Below are positions 52,363 to 64,000 of a DNA stretch of 64,000 bases, in pieces. Under the pieces are notes generated by a model that did no database searches, was not told where the DNA came from, and saw only the letters and a list, made by a program, of their open reading frames with translations. The stretch comes from Amylostereum areolatum (taxonomy: Eukaryota > Basidiomycota > Agaricomycetes > Russulales > Stereaceae), in assembly GCA_012932865.1 (NCBI GenBank), contig SAXG01000091.1, positions 1 through 64,000 of the forward strand, given 5' to 3'. The translations under genes were made by a program, and so were the position numbers. Numbering within the stretch: position 1 is the first letter of the stretch; every line of letters starts with the position of its first letter.

Positions 52363-54490
52363 TCAGGCCTCAGGGTCTGCCAGAACAATCTTCAAAGTCA
52401 TCGAACCGTCACCGAGGTCCTTGACAGTCTTGTCCAAAGAGAGCGGCGAGCCATCCCTATTAAACACAGAGGCTTCTTTCACCCGGTCTCGCTCTGACCG
52501 TCCCTGCACTGAGTGGTGGCGGTACGCACTCCATCGGATTGCTCCGATACACGTAGAGCGAGTGACACGGGCTATGAAGCACATTCATGGTCAAGCCTAG
52601 GAGAGGATGCAGATAGAAAATGCCTACACGTGAAGGATACGATATGCTCCTTAGATTCCAGACTCTTGTGGACGGTGACGTCTACGTTGACGTCCTCTTC
52701 CTCGTGAGCTGAGTTGACGTGTTGCTATAGATTTAAATAGTCAGTGACTTTCGGAAAAGTGAGGTACCAAGGTTGCGCACCATCAGCTTTCCCTTGTAGC
52801 TCTTCAAGTTCTCTTTGTCCTTGTCAGTGGCCTCTTTCAGAATCGACGCCTTAAGATCGTTCCATTTTTTCGTGGCCTAGCAGTGAGTTGAGAGCGTAAG
52901 CTTAATATTGCGTTCACGGATCACAGTAAGTAGAGCAAGAGCTTACGCTAACGCGAGTGTAGCACTTTCCGATCTGTTCGATGGCCGACGAAAATGCGCC
53001 ATCAACAGCCTTTGAGTCCGCATTGTGGAGACTGGCAAAGGTTATGGTTTTGTACGTCTCGATGGCCTTGTCAATGACGGTGATAGACTTATCGAAAGCC
53101 CTACATGAAGTGACTCAATATGACAGGATGCCGAACTCCAGGCATGACTGAAGACACCCACGTTTTGAGCGACTCTATATCCTGGGGCTTCTTGTGTCCA
53201 GATCCCTCGTAGGTATCCACGAGAGAGTGACAAAGCAAGGCAAGTGCGTGGGAACGAGAATAGAACGGCCAACGGACGCGAGGAGCTTTCTGTATCAGCT
53301 GACGGTAGGACACGGGTAGCTCGAAGTCAACGTCTTTCTGTTAAACCCCGTCGTGTCAGACATGTCTTTCGGGGGAAGAAATGCAACGTTACGTCAAGGG
53401 ATCCGATCCCGAGATCGTTGTATGTCTTCTTCAAGTGCTTCAGGAGCTTGTCGCTGTCATGCTCTGCCACTTTCTCATTTAGCGCGGTAAAAAATCTGGA
53501 TGGAGGAAGGAGTCATAAGTTTGACTATCTTCTAGTCGTTACTAGTAGCAGGATACTTACTTCGACAAAGCCTGCAGCGCAGACATGGTCTTGTCGATCG
53601 TTTGCTTCGCCACACCTGTCACGAGGTTCTTGATCATGCGTCGTAAGGCGATCACAGCTTTGACAGCATGAACCACCACGAACTGGGAAAGTCTTGTCAG
53701 AAACCTGAGTCCACGATGCAATGTGCTCAAATGTCACCTTGCCGGCGTGACGCAGGCCATGTCTCAATTTTTCGAGCAAGTCAGTTATCCCCGAGTAGAC
53801 GGTGGTATCTCTGAGACAGAGAAGGCACTTATGAATCGAACCAGTCATAAAAGACTCAGTGACAAGGTAGACTCACCCGCCTAGGAACGGAGCGAAGCGA
53901 ACATCCCAACTTGTGATCTCTACTTTGACAGAGGTAAAGGTGATCCTCGCCTCGTCGATGATAACTTTGGTGATTTCCTCTCGACGTTCTACCGTAAATC
54001 TTCCCCCCTTCGGGAGTCTTGCGATGAATTCGAGCCACCTATCGAACTCTTCTTCCCACTTTTCCGGGTCGTCCGGGAGAGCCCTGTCGGATGCGTCGTA
54101 CGGGTCTAGAAGGTCAAATAAAGCCCTGAAGAGCGAGTCAGGCCAAAATCAGTTGAAAGAATGCATCCGATAGAGGAAACCCTACGATTCCAACGTAGCG
54201 ATCGCTTTGTGGTAACCCGTGAAATCGTCCCAACACTTCTTCTCAGCGTCTGAATCAGGGAAGGCAAGATCCAACTGGCCAAGCCTCCGTATAACGGGGT
54301 TGATTTCGTCGTAGATGTCCCGCAAGCCTTCAACGGTGTGGTACATGACCTGTTGGTTGTATTTGCGTTTGGTCGCCTGGACGCCGACGTGGTAGAGAAG
54401 CGTCTTGGATAGCTCCGTCGCAGGAAACCCTTCTCCATGGTTGGGGTCCTTGCTCCTAGCGATTTCATCGACGAGCGTAGTACGATCCAT
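52363..54490 (-). CDS. Hypothetical helical protein, many short exons
   Basis: Starts MDRTTLVDEIARSKDPNHGE at 54490, with TATAAAGC at 54567-54574. Coding blocks in order: YNQQVMYHTVEGLRDIYDEI; DPEKWEEEFDRWLEFIARLP with EARITFTSVKVEITSWDVRF; TTVYSGITDLLEKLRHGLRH; FVVVHAVKAVIALRRMIKNL; FFTALNEKVAEHDSDKLLKH; FDKSITVIDKAIETYKTITF; ATKKWNDLKASILKEATDKD; and a C-terminal DGSPLSLDKTVKDLGDGSMT ending LADPEA. Mostly amphipathic helix, with no signal peptide or enzyme motif. The family is not recognised, but the exon/intron pattern is regular, which supports a real gene. The last block resembles a small beta-domain. Confidence 0.65.
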
Positions 54491-54600
54491 GTCAGAAAGG
54501 CGTGGCAAAGAGAAACGAATGGTGTGAGAGGCCGTTGAGCTTACGATTACGACGGCCGCGGTTGACGCTTTATACCTGCCATCGGAAGGTGGTAAGCTGA

Positions 54601-55023
54601 TTAGGTCACGAATGCTCGCATTCCGTCCTCACGAGTGGCCATAGAGATGCTGGTATCTCGACGAGGACTGTCGATCGGCCGCAGCGCTGAGCCTTCGGAG
54701 CCTCTGGGAGGGCTGCTGGCACGGAACGAGCCCGCGAGGTTGGCTGCTGCTCGTCGCGGTAAATGCGTCACCACAAATTCGCCGTATCGCGGACCTCGTG
54801 TGCTGTAGTCCTCATGTATGCCTGGTGGAAAATGCGTGCAGCCGGGAGGAGACAGCAGGTTATCGTTCCGTTCCGGTGGAGGGGTGCTTTCCTGATAGCA
54901 ATGTGACCAGTTATGGCATTCATGACGCACTGAAAAGAGCATGCGCGGTATACTGCAGCGATCATTGCTAAGTATCTGAGTTCGTCGCCGTGAACAGTTC
55001 CGTGGGCGGGGTATCGCGGCCAT
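54601..55023 (-). CDS. Uncharacterised short frame
   Basis: 140-codon frame (MAAIPRPRNCSRRRTQILSN) with Cys/His-containing middle and Arg-rich end. No splice, domain or regulatory support. Confidence 0.2.
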   Translation of the reverse strand: MAAIPRPRNCSRRRTQILSNDRCSIPRMLFSVRHECHNWSHCYQESTPPPERNDNLLSPPGCTHFPPGIHEDYSTRGPRYGEFVVTHLPRRAAANLAGSFRASSPPRGSEGSALRPIDSPRRDTSISMATREDGMRAFVT

Positions 55024-55429
55024 GATTAAATTAGCTAGCCATCTCCGTCCCGTTCCGACTCAGAGCGCCTAGGTTTGTCGTGGCGAAGCGGGGATATCCT
55101 TCTCATCCTTGTAGCAAGGGCATGCTGCGATAAACGCGGGAACGATAACCGCGAGATGAAAGAGTGACCTGTGCAAAATAATGGGAGGGAGGAAAGAAGG
55201 ACGTGTTAACGGCGCACAACACCCCTCCCTGCACATGTGGCAGCGGCGAACTTCTTCAAGGCTTTGAATGTCGTCGACAGGCCCTGTCCAGTCTTGGCCG
55301 ACGTCGTACACATTTATCATTCCTCATTCCATGGTACAGGTGTGGCTCGTTAACCATATCTAGAAGATCGAATCCATCATATGATCTTGGAGTAGGCCGC
55401 TTTGCCTCCCTTGCCCTCTCAGAAACGGC

Positions 55430-56139
55430 CAGATGCCGATAGTTTCGCGGCCGAAGCCTGGTACCTTGTCAAACGCGACCCTCCATCGTGATTGCGGCCA
55501 TACGGATGTTCAGCGCTGGTCTGAGCCAAGCGACTGCACCTTCGTTTTCTTGCCCGTAGGAGGTATAAGGTCAGACCAGGGAATATCTGCGCCATTTGGC
55601 ATCAGTCGGGAGCATGATAGTCAAGGACTCGGAGAGCGTGACGCACTATCTGGACTTTGCCGTCCCGAGATCGCCCGCATCGTTGAAGAACCGTAGGATT
55701 TGAGATAACTTGGGTCGAAGTGAGCATCCACGACTCGAACACGAGGTCAGTAATTGGAGTTGGTAGGTGCCTCAGTCTGATCCTGGACGAGGACCTCCCC
55801 GTGGAGCGTTGCGGAGTTGCCAGAGATTAGAATATGATGGCTCGGTGATGGTGAAATGGACGACAGCCCATGCATTCGCGCGGGATAGGCCAGTATATCG
55901 GGGCAAAATGTTGAGGTTGAGAAGGGCCCGTCTTGGGAAAAATCTACGCCATGAAAATATATCCTACCCAGTAGATGAAGTCAAAGACTCACCATCGAAC
56001 AGACGCCGCGGATGGCATTTTCCGATTCGAACAAAGCATGGTGCTTGAACACGATAGCGGAGATGCCTGAAGCCAGAAACGAGGATGGAAACGTCGTGGG
56101 TAGGAACAGGATGAGGGCGAGGGAGGCCTTCATCGCCAT
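55430..56139 (-). CDS. Possible small secreted protein
   Basis: Starts MAMKASLALILFLPTTFPSS, a good signal peptide, followed by SAIVFKHHALFESENAIRGV. A GTGAGT donor lies just after (about 55995). Further coding-like pieces are NAWAVVHFTITEPSYSNLWQ, PNGADIPWSDLIPPTGKKTK and RWRVAFDKVPGFGRETIGIW. They sit in different frames separated by short gaps, as in other intron-rich genes here. Function unknown; the exon joins were not all resolved. Confidence 0.4.
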
Positions 56140-56292
56140 GGTCGCATTTTGACTAGACTGCACCCTGCCTTCCGTTCGATATTTCCACTGGCACGCTACA
56201 GCGATGGTTGAATGGTACTATGAACACGGCTGACATTATGAAGCTGAGAGAGAACGTACTTCACTTCACGTCACGGTCCCCCTCCATCCAAT

Positions 56293-56312
56293 CCCCCCCC
56301 CCCCCCCCCCCC
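56293..56312. repeat. Run of 20 C
   Basis: Homopolymer just outside the inverted-repeat element. Same length as the run at 41259-41278. Confidence 0.9.
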
Positions 56313-56420
56313 TTACACGCGAGCACCTTTGGACGCGTACAGCCGTGCCGCGTGAACATCTAGTCGAGTCGCGACCGAGTGCCGCTGCACGCAAACGGAG
56401 GAAAGTCGCGAGGGAAGGAG

Positions 56421-57049
56421 TAGCTATGTTCCGAGTCAAAGTTGCGGGAGCAGGCAGGAGCGCTCCCAGGAGCACAGGAGCGGGAGCTCCCAAGGTCACA
56501 GACGGTCACCGACTGAGTAAGCGTGACCGTTCGTGACAAAGCGTAACCACACGCGGGTCGCGTCCGAGTCGGGTCGCCGCCTTCTCGAATCTCGACACCC
56601 TCACCGTTCTCCCTCGGAGTCCCTCTCGCCTTGTCTCCCGACACCGTGCCATCACGGCGAAGCCTAAAAAGCGCAAAGAGGTCGTGGGTTGCGGATGCGA
56701 TCGAGGATAGCGGTATCAACGGGGAGATTCTGGTGGCAGAGAGCTTTGAAATCATCAATGTTGTCGAGATCACGAATGATTTTAAAGAGGAGGTATGCCT
56801 GAATGAGGCTCGAGTGACTGTTTCCGGTAGCGGTGGGCATCATAGATGGACGGTAGAGGGCTGGGATATGTAACAAGAGCTAAGGACACCGTAGTACCGT
56901 ATGAACCCCGGCGTGTTGACACAACTGGGGAAGATTATGTAAGTCACGCTGCTTGACAGGCGTGACAGGCGTGAGGAGTTCCTGGGGTGCTCCCGCTCCT
57001 GTGCTCCCGGGAGCGCTCCTGCCTGCTCCCGCAACTTTGAACATAGCTA
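56421..57049. mobile_element. 629-bp element with about 65-bp terminal inverted repeats
   Basis: Left arm 56421-56491 and right arm about 56982-57049 are inverted copies: TAGCTATGTTC, then AAAGTTGCGGGAGCAGGCAG, GAGCGCTCCC and GGAGCACAGGAGCGGGAGC, with a few mismatches. TA at both outer ends could be part of a TA target duplication. The inside has a minus-strand frame (SSLIQAYLLFKIIRDLDNID) that matches no transposase I know. Most likely a non-autonomous DNA transposon (MITE-like). Confidence 0.65.
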
Positions 57050-57239
57050 GTTAAGAGGTAGGGAGGCGGGAATCGCAGCTGGAATATGGAGTCCGATTCC
57101 AAGACGATGTGGATGTGCCTGAAGGAAGCCGCCGTCGGGATCGCTGACTCAGCAATGCGCTCTCGCTCAGCGCTCAGCAGCGCAGAGCTCTCCCGACCGG
57201 AACACCATCCCTACCTGCCCGTATCACCGCCTACTTCTC

Positions 57240-58460
57240 CCATATAGAACGACAAACAGCGCACACGATATTCGATTCCTGCTTGTACTTGGCCTGTACA
57301 TCCCTCTGGCGCGGACTGGAGCTCGTCGAGGTCCACGAAATCCAGAACCTGAGTTTGGGTTATGGCGCAGCCTTGGGCCGATGTGAAGTGTCTCGTCGCC
57401 CGCTGGAAGGACGGATATGACTGGCGTACGCCGAGAAGGATTTCAACGATACGCTGCCCCAGTTCACGCGCGACATGGAAGCTCAAGCGCTCAATGCGCA
57501 CTATATTCACCAGAGCGACGTCATAAACGCAATCTCCTTACTCTCAGTCCAGGGAAGTACGTTGTGGCTCTCCTGAACGCGTTATTCACGACTATCTAGA
57601 GCCCGGAAGGCTCATCGATGTGCAGAATATTCTGCCCCTCCCCACTGCATCGTCACCCGACCTTCCGACCTTCAACGTTCTGGCGTTCGGTCTCCTTGTC
57701 TGAGGCGCCGCGGAAGACTGGTTTGAGCACCATCCAATGTGCAAAGGCTCGGAGGCTCTCTGCATCTACCACCTCGAAGCTAGCTGACCGTCAACAGACT
57801 GGCCGTAAACCTGCTAGCGCTAGGTTACACGAAGGGGATTGGGGGAAAGTTGTACGTCCTCTCATGACTGTCTTGTTCAACGGTAGTCCCTAAGCCTGCT
57901 TGTAGACTACCCGCGCCTCCGCCAGCATCTATAACCGCACGCACATCAAGGTATTCGCGCAGTCTTATCCCGTATCTGTTCTGACACCACCAATGCTGCA
58001 GCATATTCGGTACGGGCGTATACGAATGGATCGACGACAAAGGTAGTCTCCTTGCTTTCACAACGACGACATCAAGTGACTTTTTGCACAGAGTTCTGGA
58101 ATCTACATCCATTTTCTGGTTCTCTCGAGTGGGCGCGGCCGCGTACGTCCGCGTTTATTTCGACAACTGTGTTGCCGCCGTAAAGCTGGACGCCTTGGAG
58201 CCCACCATCCTGCTTGGCGTGTCGTACTTTCCCTCAAGCACTACCCTGAGACGTAAAATCCCCCTCTTTTGCGCTCCATCAACCATCGATTGACCTTCCT
58301 AGTTTGTAGGTGGATATCCACCCCATCTTCGAGGGAAGCCACCCACGAGGGGGTTTTTCTTTCCGCTTACAACTCCGAGCAGCTAGACGCGTTGGTGGAC
58401 GACGTCAGGAACATAGTTGGGAAGAGTGGGTCTATGTTTGCGATCATTGGCCATGTATGA
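57240..58460 (+). pseudogene. Degenerate or multi-exon coding region, unknown
   Basis: Pieces such as IFDSCLYLACTSLWRGLELV, AEKDFNDTLPQFTRDMEAQA, LIDVQNILPLPTASSPDLPT, EDWFEHHPMCKGSEALCIYH, AAAYVRVYFDNCVAAVKLDA and FLSAYNSEQLDALVDDVRNI look protein-coding on the plus strand but jump frames often. It could be an intron-rich gene or a decayed one. No known domain. Confidence 0.35.
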
Positions 58461-61400
58461 TGCTTGACACGTACTAAGCACCCAGCAGTCCTGTCATAGG
58501 GTTTTGTCATTTGCGCGTCCTGAAGTATCCTCACCATTCTCGTTCAGAACATGGAACACAGTCCTGAACACAAGGTTGCTTGAAAGGATTGGATGCCCTT
58601 GAGGCTGACACGCGTCCCTCACGCACTGCTCCGCACCTCTACTTGCACAATCCTTATTTCCTTTTCTCTTGTACATGCAACGGAGCGCGCATCTTGGACC
58701 GTCCTGGACCGTCCAGCCGCCCGGGCTTTGTCCCAAGCGTAAAGCGGATCACGCATTCGTCTACATCCCTTCCTCTTTGCAAATGGTTTGTACTTAGCCA
58801 AAGAACGTTCTGGGGGTACGCAGAGGCTCTAGCTAAACAGGGCACGTCGATCGGAAAGGGGCAATTCGAATGTACGGGGATAGCCCGCTGCATATGGACG
58901 CGGAGTTGCTGCAAGGTGGCATCCAACCTTCGTCGCGCCACCATCACCATGAAGGGGGCGCTGACGACAATTGACATTGTGGCAGTCGTAAGCCTGGACC
59001 TCCTGCCAGCAGAAACATGTGGACTGTCTGATGTTGAGCGCGCTTGACGGACTTTCAATCAACAGCCTTGGCTTCGGTCTGTCTATGGGATCCAAGGTAT
59101 CTTTAACCTATCATGGTTCCCCAAATCCCTCACGTACTTACCAACGGAAAAGCCTCGACTCGAGCCTCAAGAAGAAGTTTTTTTCCCTTTCAATTGACAA
59201 TAGCACTGTCGTGCGTGAGGGATATGCGTCAATATCTCCAGCTCTCTGATGTCATTGATGTCTTCCTTTTTGGCTGCTGCCCTATGAGAGTGTTCTAAAA
59301 GGCGATGGGGAATTTTGCGGTATGCTCTCCTTTTGGTTTACTTACCATGGTTGGCCGTCACGGTCCTCAGGAGGCTGGCTCCAGCCTCTCTTGATACACA
59401 CTGTTTCTACCGGCGCATGAGCATGAATCACTGGCGGCTGGTCATTTGCGCATTCGCTGTCGGCCAGATTGTCGCCGTCATCGCCGCCGCTTCTTTCGCT
59501 TTGCCATCCTCACCTTTGTAGAACTGACCACATTCATCCATTTTTGTAGAGAAATTGCAGCCGTGTTTCTCTAGTACGCTAACTTTCGAGCTCGAGCTCC
59601 ATAGGGCCATATCTATATCTGTTCGGTAAACGATACTCGGCGGAAGTCCACTGATCGTCCGTCTCCTCGGCGCACCCTATCTACGCTTGACCCTCTTCAC
59701 GACGCTCTAACGACGCTCCACATCGTCCTGCCACGCTCAAAAATTCCCCGCAAGTTGGACGAGAGGTAGAGATTATCTTTTTTGGAAGCTGCCATCGTGC
59801 GGAGCGCTCAACCGCCGGCGTATACCTTCATTCATCGCGAAGATCGACCACGACCCGTCCCATGGCTCTGGTTCTATCTGTTTCAACCCCACCTGACAAT
59901 AGTCACGGGTCAATCACGGACAGTACTCCACACGTGTCCGCTCTCTATTGGAATCGGCCAGGAAGTTTTGGAGTCCGAGACGCCCCATGGGTCCGGCGGA
60001 TACCGTTGGAGCCCCGCATTTCACTTACTTGGGTGACATCGACGAGGTAGAGACGCTGGTATCGGACAAGAACAACGTCCCAGGGTGATTTCAGGCTGGT
60101 AGGTGGGGTAAAGAGAGGGCGAGGCCGCAAGGGCGCCCTCGGAACACATATTCTGGGGTCGGCTGACTGGACATTGAGTGTCCCCAGTTCAATACAGGCC
60201 TGTTGCAGGCTTGAACAGACTCCTCGTTCGCATCGGGTTTCTGTTCAGCCCCCTTCACCATATACTCGTACTAATGTGATTCCTTACGAGTAGTATGGGC
60301 CCTTTCCCACTAACGCGGGGTCTTTGGCTTCAAAACCACAGCAACAGGCTTCCACCCACGCGGCTCTGCCACGTCTGAATTCCCATCTGCGCCTGACAAG
60401 CGAATTTGCGTTCTGAACGGGCAATGTAAGTATGTATAGTATCTTCTACGTTGTTGTCCACCGTAAGTCCAACGGCGTTCGGATGCTGACTCTTTCTGTA
60501 TTTCTATTCAGGTGTCTCGTTGCTCAGACCACCGTGATCTTGGTCGTTCTCCTCGGCGGCAGGGGCGGAGAATCTATGCACACGTTATCCATCGTCCAAT
60601 AAATGTGATGGTACTTCCGTCCGAACTGATCGTACTCTTCCGGTAGCTGAGTTCACGACCAGGATCTTACACCGTACGGCAGTACCCCAAAAAGACGACC
60701 CCTAAACGGCCAAAATCTTGACTGCGACTTCGACCTCCTCCTCATGGTTTGAAACTCTCAGGCTCTCAGTGTGGGCGAAGAGAGTAGTAATTGCAACTGT
60801 AATTTCAACGCATCTGGTTGGGGAAGGATCAGGCGGAACTTTCTCTCGGGAGGGGCTCCATATAGAAGCTCACGAGCTTTGTATGTACGCACGGAGCCAG
60901 CGCTCTCGTGGTGTCTCGTGGGATCGCTGGTCTAACGCGGTACTACCAATCCATTGGTGCTTTCATGCAGGATCACTTAGTATGGTGAGGCATCGTGACA
61001 TTTCCTACGACAGGAGTACAACTCACATTTGCACGAGGTAAATCATCTTCTGCCTTGGCGGTAAAGCCACTTGTCCTCCCAGGCCCGCACCATACGCCAG
61101 CCTCCCGGTTATCGTTACTCCTGCGGACGCCGTCGCGTCTTCCACAGCGCCGTCCTTACAATGGGGAAGATAAGGTGCCGCGGAGTCCCTCTCCACTTCG
61201 TGCAGTGCGTCTACTTGAAACGTGGTAGGACTCACAGATAACAGCTTTCGACCAGGATGATAAATTCACCGTTCTGGAAAAGTGTTCAGCAGGCAAGAGC
61301 ATTGGCCACTTTGTGATGCGGCATAGACTCGGAACCCGTGTTTTCCGTCGAAGAGTCAATATTTGCACACTCATTAGTCCTGGTGACATGGGCTACTCCG

Positions 61401-61570
61401 AAAAGTGGCGCCTCCTTAAGTTGGTATCCACTCGGAATAGTCGATTGCGGCGATGTTTTCACGGCTTTCCTTCCGACAAGTATAAAGAACCTCTTCTCTC
61501 GCATTATACACCCCCACCCACCCCCTTTCCTCCACATTCATCTATCGCATATTCACGAGGACTTACCATC
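58461..61570. other. Intergenic, no gene supported
   Basis: About 3.1 kb with only short, inconsistent frames (for example 60718-61041). A TATAAA at 61481-61486 serves the next gene. Confidence 0.4.
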
Positions 61571-63335
61571 ATGTCTTCCAGTCTCCCCGAGTCGACCACC
61601 ACCGCCATACCCGCTATTCGGGAGCCTGGTCCCTACACTGTGGCATCGCTCTCTTTTGACCTTCTATCCTCCACAAGGGGCAGCATTGGCCGGTTGGTAT
61701 CCCACAAGAGTGTGTTGGATGAAATCTGGAAGGAGTGCAACAAGATGTATGAAGATGGCCTCGCGAAGATGGAGAAGGTCGACCAGGGAGATCTCACCAA
61801 AACCTCGGAACACATCCTCGCGTTGTCGAACGACTTCTCTGATTACATCGACAAGTTAAAAACGGTGAAGGCGTGAGCTTTCATCCTGTATTGCGCCTTC
61901 ATGATTTGTACCTTACGCTCTCTCTCAGGATCCTGTCGACGGTGCAAAACTATCTCGCCAAAGCTGACAGCAACGCGAATACCCTTAAAGTGGGGCAGAT
62001 GGGAGATATGCTGGAGGAGATCTTTACATTTTCTCGGGGTATACCCAGCGAGATCACAGGTACCGGTACCGGTTCTGAACAGTCTACGTTCCTCTTCGAA
62101 GCAGCCTATGCCACCATTTTGTGCGACGTTGAAGGCAAATTGAATAGGTGGGGTTTCCTCGCCGCTTACTGGGTCAGATTATTAACTACCTAACATATGA
62201 AGCCTGCCAGCGGAAAACCTCTCGAAGGAGCTCGAAACACTGAAAGCGCTGCTCTCCAGGTGGTGGTCCTCCGATGAGTCTCTCATTCTTTTCCGAGCCG
62301 AGGTAGAGCTATAACACGTTGTATCATAATATCTTCTCTCATTTCTCTTCCTCCAGTTCGCGGTGATCTTAGCGGTCAAACTCGCACTAGCTATATATAC
62401 CATCATATCGAAAAAGCCAGCAACTACTTCGGACAATGAAAACCTCGCTGGGGCTTCTGCTGCTCCGGACTCAACACTGGTAGAAGCATCGTTGTTGTAA
62501 GTGTTTCTGCGACTAGCACATTACTATAGGTCTGGTCTGGCCTGATTCGTTCCACCGACTTTCAGCGCCGCGGAAGCGTTGGATAAAGCGATCAAGAATC
62601 CTACTGATACCTCCCTCGCAAAGGACTTCAAACATTCTTGGGACTTGCTAACGATCATGACGGTGATATTACACTTTCTTCGAGCGTACAGACATATCGC
62701 TAAATTTAATTAAACGCAGGACGATTCCGGGTTGAACTTTGCCATGCTCTCCTTGGTATTCATAAGACTCGTGCCGAGAATCCGTTGGCAGGACCAGCAC
62801 ATCTCCCTGGCCGAGACCATTAGCCGCGATCTCCGTGATCTCGACTTGAAAAAGGGATCATACAAGCTGGTGGGCGAGGTGGAAGAGCAGCGCAAGAGGT
62901 GCGTACTGCCCTACATATCTAGCTTCTCTCTTCCTCACATTGAAGGTCACATCTAGAGATTTCTGCGCATCCTTTAAAGCTCTGCGCGAGGCAACCGGAG
63001 ATTCCACTGGCAACGAAGAGGGGGTCCGAGTCGATGAAACATTGAAGTCAATTAGCAACGTGATCGGATTATGCTCTGAATTTTTCAAGGTGTGATATTG
63101 TTCGTTATTGTAATGTTCATTCCCTGATTCGAAACACGTCCGTCTAGTCTACATACAACTTACAGCCGTCCCATCATCCTTAGGTGCGCTCTCATACAGC
63201 TCTTTTACAGACGAATGGCATTTTACACTCGAAATCCAGATCGAAAGTAACATCAAGGAGGTAGTCGAGGATTCCGGGAAGTCGAAATTCGGGCTCGCCT
63301 CGATCCTGCACCAAAGGCAAGAAGGCAAGAAGTAA
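61571..63335 (+). CDS. Hypothetical helical protein, intron-rich
   Basis: Starts MSSSLPESTTTAIPAIREPG, with TATAAA 85 bp upstream. Coding blocks: LDEIWKECNKMYEDGLAKME, ILSTVQNYLAKADSNANTLK, FEAAYATILCDVEGKLN, NLSKELETLKALLSRWWSSD, FAVILAVKLALAIYTIISKK (one possible membrane helix), AAEALDKAIKNPTDTSLAKD, DDSGLNFAMLSLVFIRLVPR, RDLRDLDLKKGSYKLVGEVE, and a C-terminal TDEWHFTLEIQIESNIKEVV ending RQEGKK. Short introns separate them. The overall style (long helices, small beta-like C-terminus) recalls the gene at 52363-54490, so the two may be distant relatives, but I see no shared motif. Confidence 0.65.
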
Positions 63336-64000
63336 CACTCTTATTATGTGTCAATGGGGCGTGAAGCATGGCAGATGTCTTATTTTGTATTCATTGTGTT
63401 TGAGATTGGGTGCTACCGAGTAGCGGCGTAGATAGTGGCTTAGGAGTTCTGGCCCCGTTTGTATGTACTTCTTGATCTGTTATCGTAGCCGTGAATGTGA
63501 TATATCGTCCTTGTGGACAGACGGCGGAACAGGTGAATGTAGCCAAGTACACTAGCTGTGATTCAAAGGACGAGGGTAAGCGAGGGACGAGATATCCGAC
63601 CGGAAAATGAACAGAGTTACAAGAATTAGGCAAGGTCTTGGCCCGTCGCCTCGGCGACTCATCGCAGCGGCAGCGTCGAAAAACTCGTCCTTCGACGAGG
63701 TAGATTGGTCTGGTAGTGGTTTTTGGACGCCTGCTGCATCTCTTTCCCTCAAATTGTCTTCACCAAAAAGCAAAAATTTGACTTGGGGACGAAGGACAGA
63801 GAAGGCGCGGAGTACTCCAAAGGAGGGGGCATCGCCATATTGAACAAGGCATCTTCATTTGCCAGACGGTGGCGTTACACAAGTACACGCCGTCCAAGTA
63901 CAGCATCGCCCCCGTATCTCTCTTGCTCTTCCCCCCCATCGTCGCCTTTGCCTTTCCCCTCCATCAACCCAAACTAAAGCGGATATCCCAATGACGGGTT
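63336..64000. other. Right end of window, no gene supported
   Basis: A short plus-strand frame (about 63723-63977, IVFTKKQKFDLGTKDREGAE) may be part of a gene continuing to the right. Not enough is visible to call it. Confidence 0.3.

Noticed and set aside
1..64000. CRISPR arrays, bacterial operons, riboswitches
   Set aside because: Spliceosomal introns and fungal genes throughout; no regularly spaced repeats were seen.

Overview
The window is nuclear DNA of a filamentous basidiomycete, most likely an agaricomycete. The host genes carry many very short GT-AG introns (about 35-60 nt). Recognisable fungal proteins include SLA2, BDP1, DMC1 and a fungal P450, and the middle of the window is filled by Ty3-type retroelements with a chromodomain integrase (chromoviruses). 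All exon structures were read by eye and no database was searched.

Layout. 1-512 (-): 5' end of the endocytic adaptor gene SLA2, running off the left edge. 3.3-7.9 kb (+): two genes of unknown function, the second a predicted membrane protein. 8.0-10.0 kb (-): a protein with a GATA-like zinc finger. 10.2-12.6 kb (+): the RNA polymerase III factor BDP1, divergent from it. 13.0-15.1 kb (+): the meiotic recombinase DMC1, with about 17 exons. 15.5-16.2 kb (+): an EthD-like protein. 16.2-16.8 kb: a fragment of a non-LTR retrotransposon. 18.2-37.5 kb: a block of LTR retrotransposons. It holds one element with both LTRs on the minus strand (A, 18162-28434), the gag end and probable LTR of a different element (B, about 28435-31284, minus), and a 5'-truncated relative of A on the plus strand (C, about 31285-37530). 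40.5-51.3 kb: a GC-rich stretch with two convergent aldehyde dehydrogenase genes flanking a probable A/B-barrel protein gene, followed by a cytochrome P450. 52.4-54.5 kb (-) and 61.6-63.3 kb (+): two intron-rich genes of unknown function. Between them lie a small possible secreted-protein gene and a 629-bp element with long terminal inverted repeats.

Main point of interest. Elements A and C both carry about 3 kb of extra sequence between the integrase/chromodomain and the 3' LTR. This module contains a conserved 58-nt intron. In copy A, the same upstream reading frame leads to a coiled-coil/CCHC zinc-knuckle protein when the intron is spliced, and to a different proline-rich frame of about 635 codons when it is retained. 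Downstream come a hydrophobic frame, a small basic protein and a single-pass membrane protein whose frame runs across the polypurine tract into the LTR. I recognise none of these accessory proteins. Other features of the elements are a possible -1 frameshift site at the end of gag, a premature integrase stop shared by both copies, and tandem SUMO-interaction-like motifs in element B.

Host genes show single-base frame problems (DMC1, EthD-like gene) beside short homopolymers, so assembly errors must be separated from real pseudogenization.
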